From CAYWKU01 sp964459325 (GTDB lineage: Bacteria > RBG-13-61-14 > CAYWKU01): a stretch of 64,000 nucleotides of DNA. The notes under the pieces were generated by a model. It was not told the origin of the DNA and made no database searches. It worked only from the letters and a program-made list of their open reading frames with translations. Positions 27,183 through 36,673 of this stretch are shown piece after piece (the first letter of the stretch is position 1; every line of letters starts with the position of its first letter). Both the position numbers and the translations under genes were made by a program. The stretch lies in assembly GCA_964459325.1 (NCBI GenBank), contig CAYWKU010000009.1, forward strand, positions 1-64,000, given 5' to 3'.

Positions 27183-28283
27183 GTGAGCGTTATCGACTTG
27201 AAAGCCGAAAATGAATGCAAATACGACATACTTTCCCTCGGCGAAATAATGATTCGGCTGGACCCCGGAGAAGGACGTATTCATACTGCTCGAAATTTCC
27301 GTGTATGGGAAGGAGGTGGCGAGTATAATGTGGCTCGCGGTCTGAACCGTTGCTTCGGCAAGCGTGCCGCCGTTGTTACTTCAATTGTTGATAACGCCGT
27401 CGGACACCTGCTCGAAGACCTGATTTGCCAGGGTGGCATAAGCAGGGAACACATTAAGTGGGTCCCATTTGACGGTATCGGGAGAGATGCCAGGGTGGGG
27501 TTAAATTTCACGGAACGGGGCCATGGACTCCGAGCAGCCCTTGGATGTTCCGACCGCGCGCACTCAGCAGCCTCTAAAATGAAACCCGGAGATTTCGATT
27601 GGGAAAAGATATTTGGCGTCGAGGGGGTAAGATGGTTTCACACCGGCGGCATATTCGCCGGCCTCAGCGAGTCGACGCCCGAAGTTATCATGGAAGCCGT
27701 AAAGGCAGCCAAAAGTCACGGCACGATAGTCTCCTATGACCTTAATTACAGGGCCTCGCTATGGAAAGGTGTCGGAGGCCAAAATAAAGCCTGCGAAGTC
27801 AACCGTGCGATTGCCCCATACGTCGACGTGATGCTCGGTAATGAGGAGGACTTTACGGCAGCTCTTGGGTTTGAAGTAAAGGATACGGATAAGGAATACT
27901 CCAAACTGGACACTTCAAAATTCAAAGAGATGATACGGGAAGTGGTAAAGACATTTCCGAATTTCAAAATCGTCGCCACCACCCTCCGAAACGCTAAAAC
28001 CGCAACGGTAAATGACTGGGGCGCAGTGGCTCACATGAACGAGAATTTCTACGAAGCCACTCTCAGGGAAAATCTGGAAATCCTGGACCGCGTCGGGGGT
28101 GGCGACGGCTTCGCTTCCGGACTAATCTACGGCATAATGGACAAGGATGACCTTCAAACCGCCGTCGAATACGGCGCGGCCCACGGCGCGCTGGCTATGA
28201 CGACGCCGGGCGACACCACAATGGCCACTCTGGCCGAGGTTGAGAAGGCGATGAAAAACTCCACCGCCCGGGTTGACAGGTAA
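27183..28283 (+). CDS. kdgK: 2-dehydro-3-deoxygluconokinase (PfkB family)
   Basis: 366 residues from GTG 27183, which follows TTGGAGGTAGAC; the upstream TTG would put the ribosome site inside the gene. Features are ILSLGEIMIRLDPGEG, a substrate-binding WEGGGEYNVARGLNR, and the C-terminal PfkB signature DRVGGGDGFASGLIYGI with catalytic Asp in GGGD. It phosphorylates 2-keto-3-deoxygluconate to KDPG. At 366 residues it is somewhat longer than typical KdgK (about 310). It converges with kduD, 16 bases apart. Confidence 0.9.
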   Translation: MSVIDLKAENECKYDILSLGEIMIRLDPGEGRIHTARNFRVWEGGGEYNVARGLNRCFGKRAAVVTSIVDNAVGHLLEDLICQGGISREHIKWVPFDGIGRDARVGLNFTERGHGLRAALGCSDRAHSAASKMKPGDFDWEKIFGVEGVRWFHTGGIFAGLSESTPEVIMEAVKAAKSHGTIVSYDLNYRASLWKGVGGQNKACEVNRAIAPYVDVMLGNEEDFTAALGFEVKDTDKEYSKLDTSKFKEMIREVVKTFPNFKIVATTLRNAKTATVNDWGAVAHMNENFYEATLRENLEILDRVGGGDGFASGLIYGIMDKDDLQTAVEYGAAHGALAMTTPGDTTMATLAEVEKAMKNSTARVDR

Positions 28284-28299
28284 GGTAAAGGGAGTATTT

Positions 28300-29064
28300 T
28301 CAACGCCCCATCCAGCCGCCGTCCACCAGAAGAATGGCTCCATGGACATAATCCGAAGCTGCCGATGACAGGAAAACCGCCGGGCCCGCAAAGTCCTCGG
28401 GTTCACCCCATCGGCCTGCCGGAATTCGAGTGAGGATGGCATTGTATCTCTCGGGATCTTCCCTCAGTGCCTTGGTATTGGGAGTGGCGATATAGCCGGG
28501 AGCTATACCGTTCACATTGACGCCCTTCGAGGCCCATTCGTTGGAGAAAGCTTTCACCAGCTGCCCTACACCTCCCTTGCTGGCGGCATATCCCGGGACG
28601 GTAATGCCACCCTGAAAGGTCAGCAGAGAGCATGTGAAGATTATCTTGCCCGAGCCGTACTCCACCATGTCCTTTCCGAATTCCCTGGTTAATATAAACT
28701 GGGAGTTGAGGTTGACTTCGACCACCCTGTCCCAGTACTCATCCGGATGTTCGACAGCCGGCTTCCTCATTATGGTGCCGGCATTGTTTATGAGGATGTC
28801 CACTCGGTCAAATTCGTTCTTGACCTTTTCTATCGCCCTGTAAAGGGAATCCCGGTCACTAAGGTCGGCGTCGAAGTGCTTATAGTTCCGGCCGAGCTCT
28901 CCTATGGTTTTACCGGTTTCGTCTTCGCCCTCGCGAACCCTGCTCATTGCTATTATATCGGCTCCCGCCTGAGCGAGAGCGATTGCTATAGCTTTGCCGA
29001 TGCCGGAGGAAGCCCCGGTAACTATCGCCTGTTTGCCTTCAAGTTTGAAGTTTTCCAGTATCAT
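28300..29064 (-). CDS. kduD: 2-deoxy-D-gluconate 3-dehydrogenase (SDR)
   Basis: 254 residues. NAD(P) motif TGASSGIGKAIAIA (16-29), NNAG (about 92-95), catalytic Ser in TCSLLTFQGG, and Tyr-x3-Lys in PGYAASKGGV. It reduces/oxidises 2,5-diketo-3-deoxygluconate to 2-keto-3-deoxygluconate. Directly follows kduI (15 bases), so the product of the isomerase is its substrate. Last gene of the minus-strand uronate operon. Confidence 0.92.
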   Translation of the reverse strand: MILENFKLEGKQAIVTGASSGIGKAIAIALAQAGADIIAMSRVREGEDETGKTIGELGRNYKHFDADLSDRDSLYRAIEKVKNEFDRVDILINNAGTIMRKPAVEHPDEYWDRVVEVNLNSQFILTREFGKDMVEYGSGKIIFTCSLLTFQGGITVPGYAASKGGVGQLVKAFSNEWASKGVNVNGIAPGYIATPNTKALREDPERYNAILTRIPAGRWGEPEDFAGPAVFLSSAASDYVHGAILLVDGGWMGR

Positions 29065-29079
29065 CGACTTGCTCCCGGT

Positions 29080-29910
29080 TTACTTAATGTCTGTTATCCG
29101 GATATGGTCCATATCGTCGAAGTCCTGATTTTCTCCACCCATGCCCCAGCAGAAAGCGTAGGAGGACGTTCCGGCTCCGGAGTGAATGGACCACATGGGG
29201 GATACGACAACATTGCGGTTTCTCACCACCATGTGTCTGGTTTCCTCAGCAGGCCCCATCAGGTGAAATACTGCGGCTTTCTCGTCCATGTTGAAGTACA
29301 GATAAATTTCCGTGCGCCGTTCGTGAGTGTGAGGGGGCATGGTGTTCCAGACGCTTCCCTCCTCGATGAAAGTTACACCCATCATCAACTGACAGCTTTT
29401 AATGCCGTCCGGATGTATATACTTGTAAATTGTCCTTACGTTTGCTTCCTTCTGGGAACCAAGATTTACAGTGGTAGCCTCGGATTGTCCGGTACGCCTG
29501 GTGGGATATTCAGTATGTGCGGGGTGGCTCAATATGTAGTATTTCGCAGGCTCAGATGAATCGTCGCTTTCGAGGGAAACCTCGCTTGACCCTCTGCCTA
29601 TATAGAGGCAATCGAGGTTACTCATTTCGTATTCCGTACCGTCTACGGTGATTTTTCCCTTATTTCCCGTATTGAGGATGCCGACTTCGCGCCTCTGGCA
29701 GAAATATTCCGCCGCAAGCTCTTTTCCGGCTTTCAGCTTAAGTGGTTTTTTCGTCGGAACAGCGGAGCCCACAATCGCCCTTTCGATTTCGCAATATTCC
29801 AGGAGTATTTCACCTTCCCTGAATAAATAATCAATCAGGAAATTTTCCCTCAATTCATCGGTTGTCATAGTCTTGTAGCGTATTTTGTCCGCGGTATACC
29901 TGGTTTTCAT
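29080..29910 (-). CDS. kduI: 5-dehydro-4-deoxy-D-glucuronate isomerase
   Basis: 276 residues from ATG 29910 after GGGAGGTAAC. Cupin fold; zinc-binding MPPHTHERRTEIYLYF (His-x-His...Glu) and SPMWSIHSGAG are clear, as is the N-terminal TTDELRENFLI. It isomerises 5-keto-4-deoxyuronate, the product of pectin or other uronan lyases, to 2,5-diketo-3-deoxygluconate. Its presence shows that the substrate enters as an unsaturated uronate rather than only as a free hexuronate. Confidence 0.95.
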   Translation of the reverse strand: MKTRYTADKIRYKTMTTDELRENFLIDYLFREGEILLEYCEIERAIVGSAVPTKKPLKLKAGKELAAEYFCQRREVGILNTGNKGKITVDGTEYEMSNLDCLYIGRGSSEVSLESDDSSEPAKYYILSHPAHTEYPTRRTGQSEATTVNLGSQKEANVRTIYKYIHPDGIKSCQLMMGVTFIEEGSVWNTMPPHTHERRTEIYLYFNMDEKAAVFHLMGPAEETRHMVVRNRNVVVSPMWSIHSGAGTSSYAFCWGMGGENQDFDDMDHIRITDIK

Positions 29911-29953
29911 GTTACCTCCCATCATCAGACCGACGCGCAAGTCGGCGATATTT

Positions 29954-31102
29954 TTACTTCATTTCAATCTTTGGCGGATTTTCCGTAGTGCGGATAAAAT
30001 CTTTTATATAGTTTTCCCACTGCTTCCGGGAAACTATTTCTTCTGCTTTTTCCCATCCATATCCGGCATAGTAAGTAAAACTTCCGTCCTTGCCGGTATT
30101 TACGACGAACAACGCATGTCCATCGTCATTTTTTTTGGTGTCAATCAGTTTATATTCTTTTATAAGCTCGGGAGAAACGAACACACCGGTGCCGAAATGA
30201 TACCTGTTAATTTTCTCCCAGCAGTACATATAGCCCTTTTTGAGGTTTTTATACGCATCCGCCTTGCCGTCGTGAGTAGCCAAACCAACAGCTATGTCCA
30301 GCTTCGCCGGTTCACCGTCAACGTAAAAGGTGTCATCCACGCGGAACATCCGCTCACCCAGCTCGATGGAGATGCGTTTTGTCTCAGTAATTTTCCTCCC
30401 GTCGACTTCCCACGGTCCGTATGAAAGCTCGAAAACCGAGCGCAGTGGACCGTTTGCATAACGTTCCCAGTCGGTATAGACGTTGGATTTGTGTATTTTT
30501 CCTTCGTGCCATACGGCGGTTCCGCCGCAGCCGAGGCTGTCGCCTACGTGGTAAGCGTCATGGCCTTCTCCCGTGTCGATATGGTAACTGATTTTATTGT
30601 ACCACTTATCAATAATGGGGTGCTTAACCCGCTTCATCCAGCAATCGAATCCGCAGTTTTCCTTGCTCTTTTTCAGGCCCGGCCCATAAGCTCGGAATGC
30701 AATCAGGTCGTTTTCCCACGCAAAATCGCCCTTTCTTTCGGGAACGTAACGCGCGCCGGTTTTCTTTTCAGTATCAGGCATTGTGAGAGATTTATCAGCG
30801 ACTATCTCAACATTCTTTTTCCCGTCCCCTGGAACATCGGCCACAAACAAAATCTCATCGATTTCGTTGTCGCCATCGTTATCAACCGTCTGGGTCAAAA
30901 GAACATTGCCCTCAGCGTCCAAAACACGGGCGTTATCGGGCGTAATGTCCGGATTTTGTTTCTGTGCCTTATCCCAATCAACGGCAAAAACACGGCCTTT
31001 CAGCTCGTTGTCGACAGGATTGGTTACCATATATTTAGCTGCTACCAGCATTACCACGGTACTTGCCAGCAACGCCAACATTCCAATTTTAGCCGTTTTC
31101 AT
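29954..31102 (-). CDS. DUF4861-family exported protein
   Basis: 382 residues from ATG 31102; this start leaves normal spacing from GAAGGAGAA, unlike ATG 31108. N-terminal hydrophobic signal or anchor (IGMLALLASTVVMLVAA). The body is beta-rich and contains DAYHVGDSLGCGGTAVW, WERYANGPLRSVFELSYG and EKINRYHFGTGVFVSP, which I associate with DUF4861. Family members occur in polysaccharide-utilisation loci for uronic-acid polymers. Probably acts in the periplasm on oligo-uronides; enzymatic role is inferred from neighbours. Confidence 0.75.
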   Translation of the reverse strand: MKTAKIGMLALLASTVVMLVAAKYMVTNPVDNELKGRVFAVDWDKAQKQNPDITPDNARVLDAEGNVLLTQTVDNDGDNEIDEILFVADVPGDGKKNVEIVADKSLTMPDTEKKTGARYVPERKGDFAWENDLIAFRAYGPGLKKSKENCGFDCWMKRVKHPIIDKWYNKISYHIDTGEGHDAYHVGDSLGCGGTAVWHEGKIHKSNVYTDWERYANGPLRSVFELSYGPWEVDGRKITETKRISIELGERMFRVDDTFYVDGEPAKLDIAVGLATHDGKADAYKNLKKGYMYCWEKINRYHFGTGVFVSPELIKEYKLIDTKKNDDGHALFVVNTGKDGSFTYYAGYGWEKAEEIVSRKQWENYIKDFIRTTENPPKIEMK

Positions 31103-31286
31103 TACCATTTCTCCTTCCTCGCTTCTACGACAAGTGTTCCGGAACGCCGGAAGAGCAACCGGCCGCCCGCCTTTGCTTAAAAGCGATTGATTTCATTATA
31201 CATTTTCAAGATTTTAATTTATCCGGAAAGCCTAAGCAAACTCGGATTTTATTTCTCCTGAAGCTACTATTATCAAATCCACGCCC

Positions 31287-32600
31287 TCACGGTACAGGAG
31301 GTGGTTTTGAGATAAGTTCCACCAGCCAGAGCGATAATTCGGGCACATAGGTAATTATTAACAAAGAAATTATCATTACGCACCAGAAGGGAAACAGCGT
31401 TTTAGCCACTCGGGCTATGGTGGTTTCACCCACCCCGCATCCCACGAACAGGCAAGTTCCCACAGGCGGCGTGCACAGACCGATGCTTAAGTTGGCCAGC
31501 ATTATTATCCCGAAATGCACCGGGTTCATACCAAAGCCGGTCACCACCGGTAAAAAGATTGGTGTGAATATGAGCACCGCAGGGGTTAAGTCCATGAAAA
31601 TTCCGACGAAAAGCAGAATTGCATTTATTATAAGTATAATTATCAGAGGGTTATCGCTTACCGATAATAAAGCCGCGCTCACGTCCTGCGGCACCTGCTG
31701 GGTTGTGAGGCACCAGGACATACCCATGGAGGTGCCGATAAGCAGCATGACTACGGAAGTGGTCACTCCTGTTTGCAGGAGTATTTCCGGCAGGTCACGC
31801 AATTTAACTTCGCGGTACACCAGTACGGCCAGCACGAAAGAGTAAGCCACCGCTACCGCCGCGGCTTCGGTAGCCGTGAAATAACCTTTGAAGATGCCTC
31901 CTAAAACTATGATAACCATCAACAGGCTCAGCACTGCTCTCTTAAAGTTTACAAGTATTTCCTTCAACGAACCCTTCTTACCCGCCCCATATCCCCGGCG
32001 AATGCTGATAACTCCGCTGATAATCATTAACATCAGTCCGATAAGTATCCCCGGAAGGATTCCGGCCACAAACATTGCAGCAATTGAAACACTTCCACTG
32101 GCCAACGCATAGACAATCATCACGTTGCTCGGGGGTATCATCAGTCCGGTGGTGGCGGCGGTGGTACTCACTGCAACGTTGAAATCCCTGTCATACCCCT
32201 TCGCGTTCATTTCAGGTATCATAAAACCACCCACGGAAGATACCGCCGCAACAGCCGAGCCGGATATGGAACCGAACAACATGCAGGAAAGGATGTTTAC
32301 GTAGCCCAGACCTCCGCGGAACCGTCCGAGAATGCTGTCTGCGAGGTCAATGAGCCTCCGCGCCAGGCCGCCTTTACTCATGAGGTTTCCCGATAATATG
32401 AAAAAAGGAATCGCCAGCAATGAAAAGCTCTCGATGCCTTTCGCTAACTTCTGAGCCACGACTGTGGAGGCCACCATGGTTTCGCCTGTGGCAACAAGTA
32501 TGGAAACCAGAGCACTTAAACCGATAGCTACGGCAATCGGCGTGTTTATGGCCAGCAGCAGGAGGAAAGTCAGTATGAGTATGAAAAGCGGTAGTTCCAT
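31287..32600 (-). CDS. dctM: TRAP transporter large permease (DctM)
   Basis: 437 residues, about twelve membrane spans. Typical family stretches are LAIPFFILSGNLMSKGGLA, LGYVNILSCMLFGSISGSAV, LTPAVLIFTPIFLPV and LSIGLCTPPVGTCLFVGCG. It forms the sodium-coupled translocation channel with DctQ. The start overlaps the dctQ end by one base. The substrate is predicted to be a uronate or unsaturated oligo-uronide because of the kdu genes. Confidence 0.93.
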   Translation of the reverse strand: MELPLFILILTFLLLLAINTPIAVAIGLSALVSILVATGETMVASTVVAQKLAKGIESFSLLAIPFFILSGNLMSKGGLARRLIDLADSILGRFRGGLGYVNILSCMLFGSISGSAVAAVSSVGGFMIPEMNAKGYDRDFNVAVSTTAATTGLMIPPSNVMIVYALASGSVSIAAMFVAGILPGILIGLMLMIISGVISIRRGYGAGKKGSLKEILVNFKRAVLSLLMVIIVLGGIFKGYFTATEAAAVAVAYSFVLAVLVYREVKLRDLPEILLQTGVTTSVVMLLIGTSMGMSWCLTTQQVPQDVSAALLSVSDNPLIIILIINAILLFVGIFMDLTPAVLIFTPIFLPVVTGFGMNPVHFGIIMLANLSIGLCTPPVGTCLFVGCGVGETTIARVAKTLFPFWCVMIISLLIITYVPELSLWLVELISKPPPVP

Positions 32601-33136
32601 CAGCAGCCGTTTTCTCCTGAAATATCCGTGCCTTTTCTCAGTATGACCAGCCGCTCGATGAATGATTCCAGGGACACCAGCAAAAAGAAAAAGCCGCTTA
32701 TAGGGACAGCTACATAAACCGTGCTCATGGGCAGATTCAGCGCCGGGGAAAATTGTTGAGTATTTTCAGCAACAAAAATAATCCCGCCATATATCATGCC
32801 CAGGGCGCCGAACACGGCAGTCATTAAGTAAACAACCAACCCCGTTATTTCCCGGACTTTTTCGGGCATCTTGGCGACAAAATAATCCACACCCAGGTGC
32901 GCATTCTTTACCAGAGCCACACTGGCTCCCAGTAGAGACACCCAGATAAGCAGCATCACCGCCAGTTCATCCGTCCATTTGCTGGGTTCAATATCAATGA
33001 TGTTCTGAGGGATTCCTGATGCCATGCGGGAAAAGACCTGCCACATAACATCCAGTACCAATGCCCCCATAATGACTATAACCACGATTTCGAGCGCCCG
33101 GACCAGTGAGGTCCGTATTCCGGCGAGCGTTTTCAT
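32600..33136 (-). CDS. dctQ: TRAP transporter small permease (DctQ)
   Basis: 178 residues with four membrane spans and the characteristic WTDELAVMLLIWVSLLGA segment followed by KNAHLGVDYFVAKMP. It partners DctM in the inner membrane. Five bases separate it from dctP. Confidence 0.92.
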   Translation of the reverse strand: MKTLAGIRTSLVRALEIVVIVIMGALVLDVMWQVFSRMASGIPQNIIDIEPSKWTDELAVMLLIWVSLLGASVALVKNAHLGVDYFVAKMPEKVREITGLVVYLMTAVFGALGMIYGGIIFVAENTQQFSPALNLPMSTVYVAVPISGFFFLLVSLESFIERLVILRKGTDISGENGC

Positions 33137-33141
33137 CGGAG

Positions 33142-34125
33142 CTATTCTGTATTTTTAATGCGTTCTGCAAGAGCCCCGATTTCCGTGCCTTCATATTTTT
33201 TCATCATACCCTTAACGGCATCGGCAAAAGGCTCTTTATCGGGTCTGTAAATCTTCACTCCCGCCTTTTCGATTTTTTCAAGTGCTTCTTCAGTAGCCTC
33301 GACCCACAATTCGCGCTGATATTCCGTAGATTCCCAGGCCGCCTTCTTCAGAATACTCTGCTGTTCCCGGGTGAGTGAATCCCAGGTCTTTGTACTTATG
33401 TACAGGATGTCGGGTACCCTGGCATGTTTCTCAAGAGAATAGTGCTTACAAACTTCATAGTGGCGGGAGCTGTAAAAACTCGGGGGATTATTTTCCGCGC
33501 CGTCCACCGTTCCCTGCTGAAGCGCCGTATACAACTCGCCCCAACCGATAGGAGTTGGACTTCCTCCCATTGCCGAGATGGTGTCCATGAAAACAGGGCT
33601 TTTCATTACCCTGATTTTCATTCCCTTCAAATCAGCTGGCTTGAGAATGGGCTTCTCTTTGGTATAAAAAGACCGGGCTCCGGCGTCATAATAGCAAAGT
33701 CCGCGCAAGCCAAGGTCTTCGGCCGCTTTGAGCATTTCCTTTCCCACGTCACCCTTCAGGACTGTCCAATAATGTTCACTGTCTCTGAAAAGATAAGGTA
33801 AACTGAAAACCGAATAAGTTTTCTCGAAACCTTCCATGGGTGCAGCAGAGGTTTTTACCATATCCAGCACACCCATTTTAACCTGTTCAATCAAGGTTCG
33901 TTCATTTCCCAACTGGGCACTGGGATATATTTCGATAACCATCTTGCCCTTTGAACGCTCCTCTACTAGTTCGGCCATGTGGGCCATTCCTTTGTGTACC
34001 GGGTGGGTTACATCAAGAATATGGCCCAGCTTGAGTATTGTTTTTTCTTCTTTTTCCTCACAGTTACACACGGCAAGTAAAACCAGCATTACTGTGGTGA
34101 TAATTAAAAGGGCCTTTTTAAACAT
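33142..34125 (-). CDS. dctP: TRAP transporter substrate-binding protein (DctP)
   Basis: 327 residues from ATG 34125, behind CAGGAGGGGAAA. A signal sequence ends in two cysteines (LLAVCNCEEKEEK), possibly an atypical lipoprotein anchor. The mature part has KLGHILDVTHPVHKGMAHMA, SAQLGNERTLIEQVKMGVLD, the family Arg in LKGMKIRVMKSPVF that binds substrate carboxylates, and GWGELYTALQQGTVDGAENN. It captures uronate in the periplasm for DctQM. First gene of the minus-strand uronate operon. Confidence 0.93.
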   Translation of the reverse strand: MFKKALLIITTVMLVLLAVCNCEEKEEKTILKLGHILDVTHPVHKGMAHMAELVEERSKGKMVIEIYPSAQLGNERTLIEQVKMGVLDMVKTSAAPMEGFEKTYSVFSLPYLFRDSEHYWTVLKGDVGKEMLKAAEDLGLRGLCYYDAGARSFYTKEKPILKPADLKGMKIRVMKSPVFMDTISAMGGSPTPIGWGELYTALQQGTVDGAENNPPSFYSSRHYEVCKHYSLEKHARVPDILYISTKTWDSLTREQQSILKKAAWESTEYQRELWVEATEEALEKIEKAGVKIYRPDKEPFADAVKGMMKKYEGTEIGALAERIKNTE

Positions 34126-34302
34126 TTTCCCCTCCTGTTGTGACATTTATTCAAAATAGCAGGGAAATTATACATGAAAATTTTATCACTTCAAACCATC
34201 GGGAAATACAATTCTTATCAGGTAATTTTGTAAAACATTAATTGCACTAGCCAAGGTCTAACCCGCCTGTGTGTCTCGGAGACATAGACGTACAATGACA
34301 AT

Positions 34303-34502
34303 CTAGGTTGTGTCCCGGAAATAGCCTCACTAATTGTTTGCCCGACCCTTCGAGCCATACGGCCTGAGAAGGACAGTTGGCCGATTTCCTGAGGAAAAAC
34401 CGAAGGTTTTGTCCCTTACAGGCCGTCCGGCTCGAAGGAGCGGCCAACCTCCTCAGGGAATCGGGCTTACTTTAATAATTCATTTCTGAGACACAACACT
34501 AG
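34303..34502. repeat. MITE-like element with imperfect inverted ends
   Basis: Left end GTTGTGTCCCGGAAAT (34307 on) and right end, read on the other strand, GTTGTGTCTCAGAAAT match at 14 of 16 positions. Internally, GCCCGA and TTCGAGCC-type stretches also pair, so the whole 190 bp folds back on itself. CTAG flanks both sides (34303-34306 and 34499-34502), possibly a target duplication. No protein is encoded. Confidence 0.6.
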
Positions 34503-34620
34503 CTGTAACCAGATTTATGCACCCATTTTGAGTTTAACACAAAACCCTAAAATCATAGGATTCGGACTCGAAATCGGATACTTACATATTTAGCCGACTC
34601 GAGGACGAATCCGAAACAAT

Positions 34621-34644
34621 ACCAGAAATGCTAGCATTTCTGGT
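34621..34644. promoter_or_regulatory. Perfect 24-bp palindrome
   Basis: ACCAGAAATGC-TA-GCATTTCTGGT. There is no T-run beside it, so a protein-binding operator is as likely as a terminator. It lies 32 bases before a possible small membrane-protein gene. Outside this, 34503-34620 shows only a weak inverted repeat (GGATTCG ... CGAATCC). Confidence 0.45.
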
Positions 34645-34675
34645 GTAAAGGATGTCTACGAATCACACAATGTAA

Positions 34676-34801
34676 ATGTCCAATACTAATACTTCAAAGC
34701 AAAGAAAGCCATGGTGGCTGATTGTCGGTATCGTCTTGCTAATCATTCCCGGCCTCATAGGGGGGCAAATTCAAAGGGGTGCTATAGTTGATGGAGTTTA
34801 A
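34676..34801 (+). CDS. Possible 41-residue single-span membrane protein
   Basis: ATG 34676 to TAA 34801. Product: a short basic N-terminus (SNTNTSKQRKPWW), then a hydrophobic span LIVGIVLLIIPGLIGG and a polar tail. The compositional pattern is that of a real small membrane protein, but there is no good ribosome site, so it may be a gene remnant. Confidence 0.3.
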   Translation: MSNTNTSKQRKPWWLIVGIVLLIIPGLIGGQIQRGAIVDGV

Positions 34802-34828
34802 AAAATAACTTCACCCCATCCTCCGGTT

Positions 34829-36673
34829 TTAAGTAGCGAGCTGCGAGTTGAGTTTTTCGACGAGGCCTTCGATTTCTTTCGATGACTTCCTGACTTCTTC
34901 GGCGTCATCGGAGCCCTGCCGGGCGGTTTCGGTGATTTCGGTGATTGTTTTGGCCATTTGTTCGCTTGCCGTAGCCTGCTGTGAAGTCATATGCTCTATC
35001 TCCTTGATATTTTTGTGCGAGCCTTTGACCTTGTCGAAAATCAATCCGAATCCGCCTGAAAGCTCTTCAATAGCTTCTCCCTGCAGGACGACCGCTTCCT
35101 TCCCCTCCTCGCCCAGCGTCATCGATACCCCGACCGATTCCCGGATGCTTTTTACCAGGTGGTCTATTTTGCCGGTAGCCTGATTGGAAAATTGCGCCAA
35201 GCGCCTGATTTCGTTGGCCACCACCTTGAATCTCCTGCCCTGCTCTCCGGCCCCTACGGCTTCAAGTGCGGCGTTGAGAGCCAGTAGATTCGTTTTCTCG
35301 CTGATTTCATTGATTATCTTCACCGCCTCCCCGATTTGCCCGGATTTTTCGCCGAGGGTGGTTATGGCGGCGGTGATTCGTTCTATCGAGTCGCTGATAT
35401 TTCCGAACCTGACCTTCATCTGCTCCAGGTTTTGCCGCCCCTGTTGTGCCAGGTCGAGGGATTCTTCGGCGGAGTGCTCCGCTGCCGCGGCGTTCTCGGC
35501 TATATGCTTTGCAACGGCTGCCATTTCTCCGCTGCTGCCGGCGGATTCTTCGGCGGCGCTCGCCTGCTGGACGCTCCTGGACGACTGCTGCTCGGCAATG
35601 GCCACGAGACCCCTGGAGGTGGGCATCAACGTCTCAGCCGCCTCGCGGATACTATCGAGAAAAGACCTGCTGCGATTCATATATTCCATAATCTCGCCTG
35701 TCATCCTGTTAAAAGCCGAGCCCAGTATGGCTATTTCATCGTTACCGACCATGTGCACAGTCTCCCCGTACTCGCCCCTCTTTACCTTTTGTGTAACCGA
35801 TTGCAGTTGTCCCACAGGCCGCGTAATCTGCTTCGCCACGGCAAAACTCACCAGGACCGATAATACCAGCCCGAAAAGTATGAGTCCTATGAAGAATGTC
35901 CTGAGGCTTCCCATGCGCTTGTTGAAGTATTGCGAAGAGCGGATATTCGGGTCTCCGGCGCCTTCTATTTCGTTTACCAGTCCCGCCGAGGCTTCGGCGG
36001 TTAAGAGTTTCTCCATCCTGCTCATGTTGTTCAGGATAGTGTCGGTCTGCGAATACCCGAGGGTGACGCAGTAACCGGAGATGGCCAGGACCAGCGCAAG
36101 AGTGGTAACGACTATCTTGGTTTTGAGGTCTATCCTGACTCCGGCGGTTCTCGACGCTTCCGAGAAGGGAAGCCTTCTCGTTGTGCGCTCCAGAACCGGA
36201 TGAACAGCCCAGTTTATCATGAATATGGATTTGGGGATTGCGAGCAACCCCGCGAACAGCCCGCCGAGAAACCCGTAAGGCCATTTTCCGAGAGGCCAGC
36301 CCATTTTATAGTTGATTATCAGCGAAGCCAGCACACCGCCGATAATAAAAGCCGGAAAAGAAGCCACGGCAATAAAATAAGGGAGATTTATAAGGCGGTC
36401 CTGAGTTGTTAAGACTTCCCCCTCTTCCGGCGTCTCACCTTCGTTGTCTGCATCGATGAAACGGAGAATCGGCTTGCAGTAAAAGTAAATGACGACGCAG
36501 AAACTCCCGATAACGCAGTATGCCATCGGCAGCGGATATATGACCATGTACTTGAATTCGCCCGGCACGGCGTGCATGATGTAGTAATAAAGCACCTCCA
36601 TCAACGCTATCTGGAAAGTGCCCACCAGAAAAATGCTGCCGAGCACCCGGGCCAGAAACCTTGATTTACTCAT
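34829..36673 (-). CDS. Methyl-accepting chemotaxis protein
   Basis: 614 residues from ATG 36673 (second ATG, better spaced from AAAAGGA). Membrane spans near residues 10-32, 42-65, 95-120, 130-155, 185-207 and 265-290, a HAMP domain (RPVGQLQSVTQKVKRGEYG) and the signalling hairpin EISEKTNLLALNAALEA / GEQGRRFKVVANEIRRLAQ. There is no large periplasmic sensor domain; the multi-span N-terminus may sense membrane or redox state. It controls CheA in chemotaxis-like pathways. No che genes are in the window. Confidence 0.9.
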   Translation of the reverse strand: MSKSRFLARVLGSIFLVGTFQIALMEVLYYYIMHAVPGEFKYMVIYPLPMAYCVIGSFCVVIYFYCKPILRFIDADNEGETPEEGEVLTTQDRLINLPYFIAVASFPAFIIGGVLASLIINYKMGWPLGKWPYGFLGGLFAGLLAIPKSIFMINWAVHPVLERTTRRLPFSEASRTAGVRIDLKTKIVVTTLALVLAISGYCVTLGYSQTDTILNNMSRMEKLLTAEASAGLVNEIEGAGDPNIRSSQYFNKRMGSLRTFFIGLILFGLVLSVLVSFAVAKQITRPVGQLQSVTQKVKRGEYGETVHMVGNDEIAILGSAFNRMTGEIMEYMNRSRSFLDSIREAAETLMPTSRGLVAIAEQQSSRSVQQASAAEESAGSSGEMAAVAKHIAENAAAAEHSAEESLDLAQQGRQNLEQMKVRFGNISDSIERITAAITTLGEKSGQIGEAVKIINEISEKTNLLALNAALEAVGAGEQGRRFKVVANEIRRLAQFSNQATGKIDHLVKSIRESVGVSMTLGEEGKEAVVLQGEAIEELSGGFGLIFDKVKGSHKNIKEIEHMTSQQATASEQMAKTITEITETARQGSDDAEEVRKSSKEIEGLVEKLNSQLAT

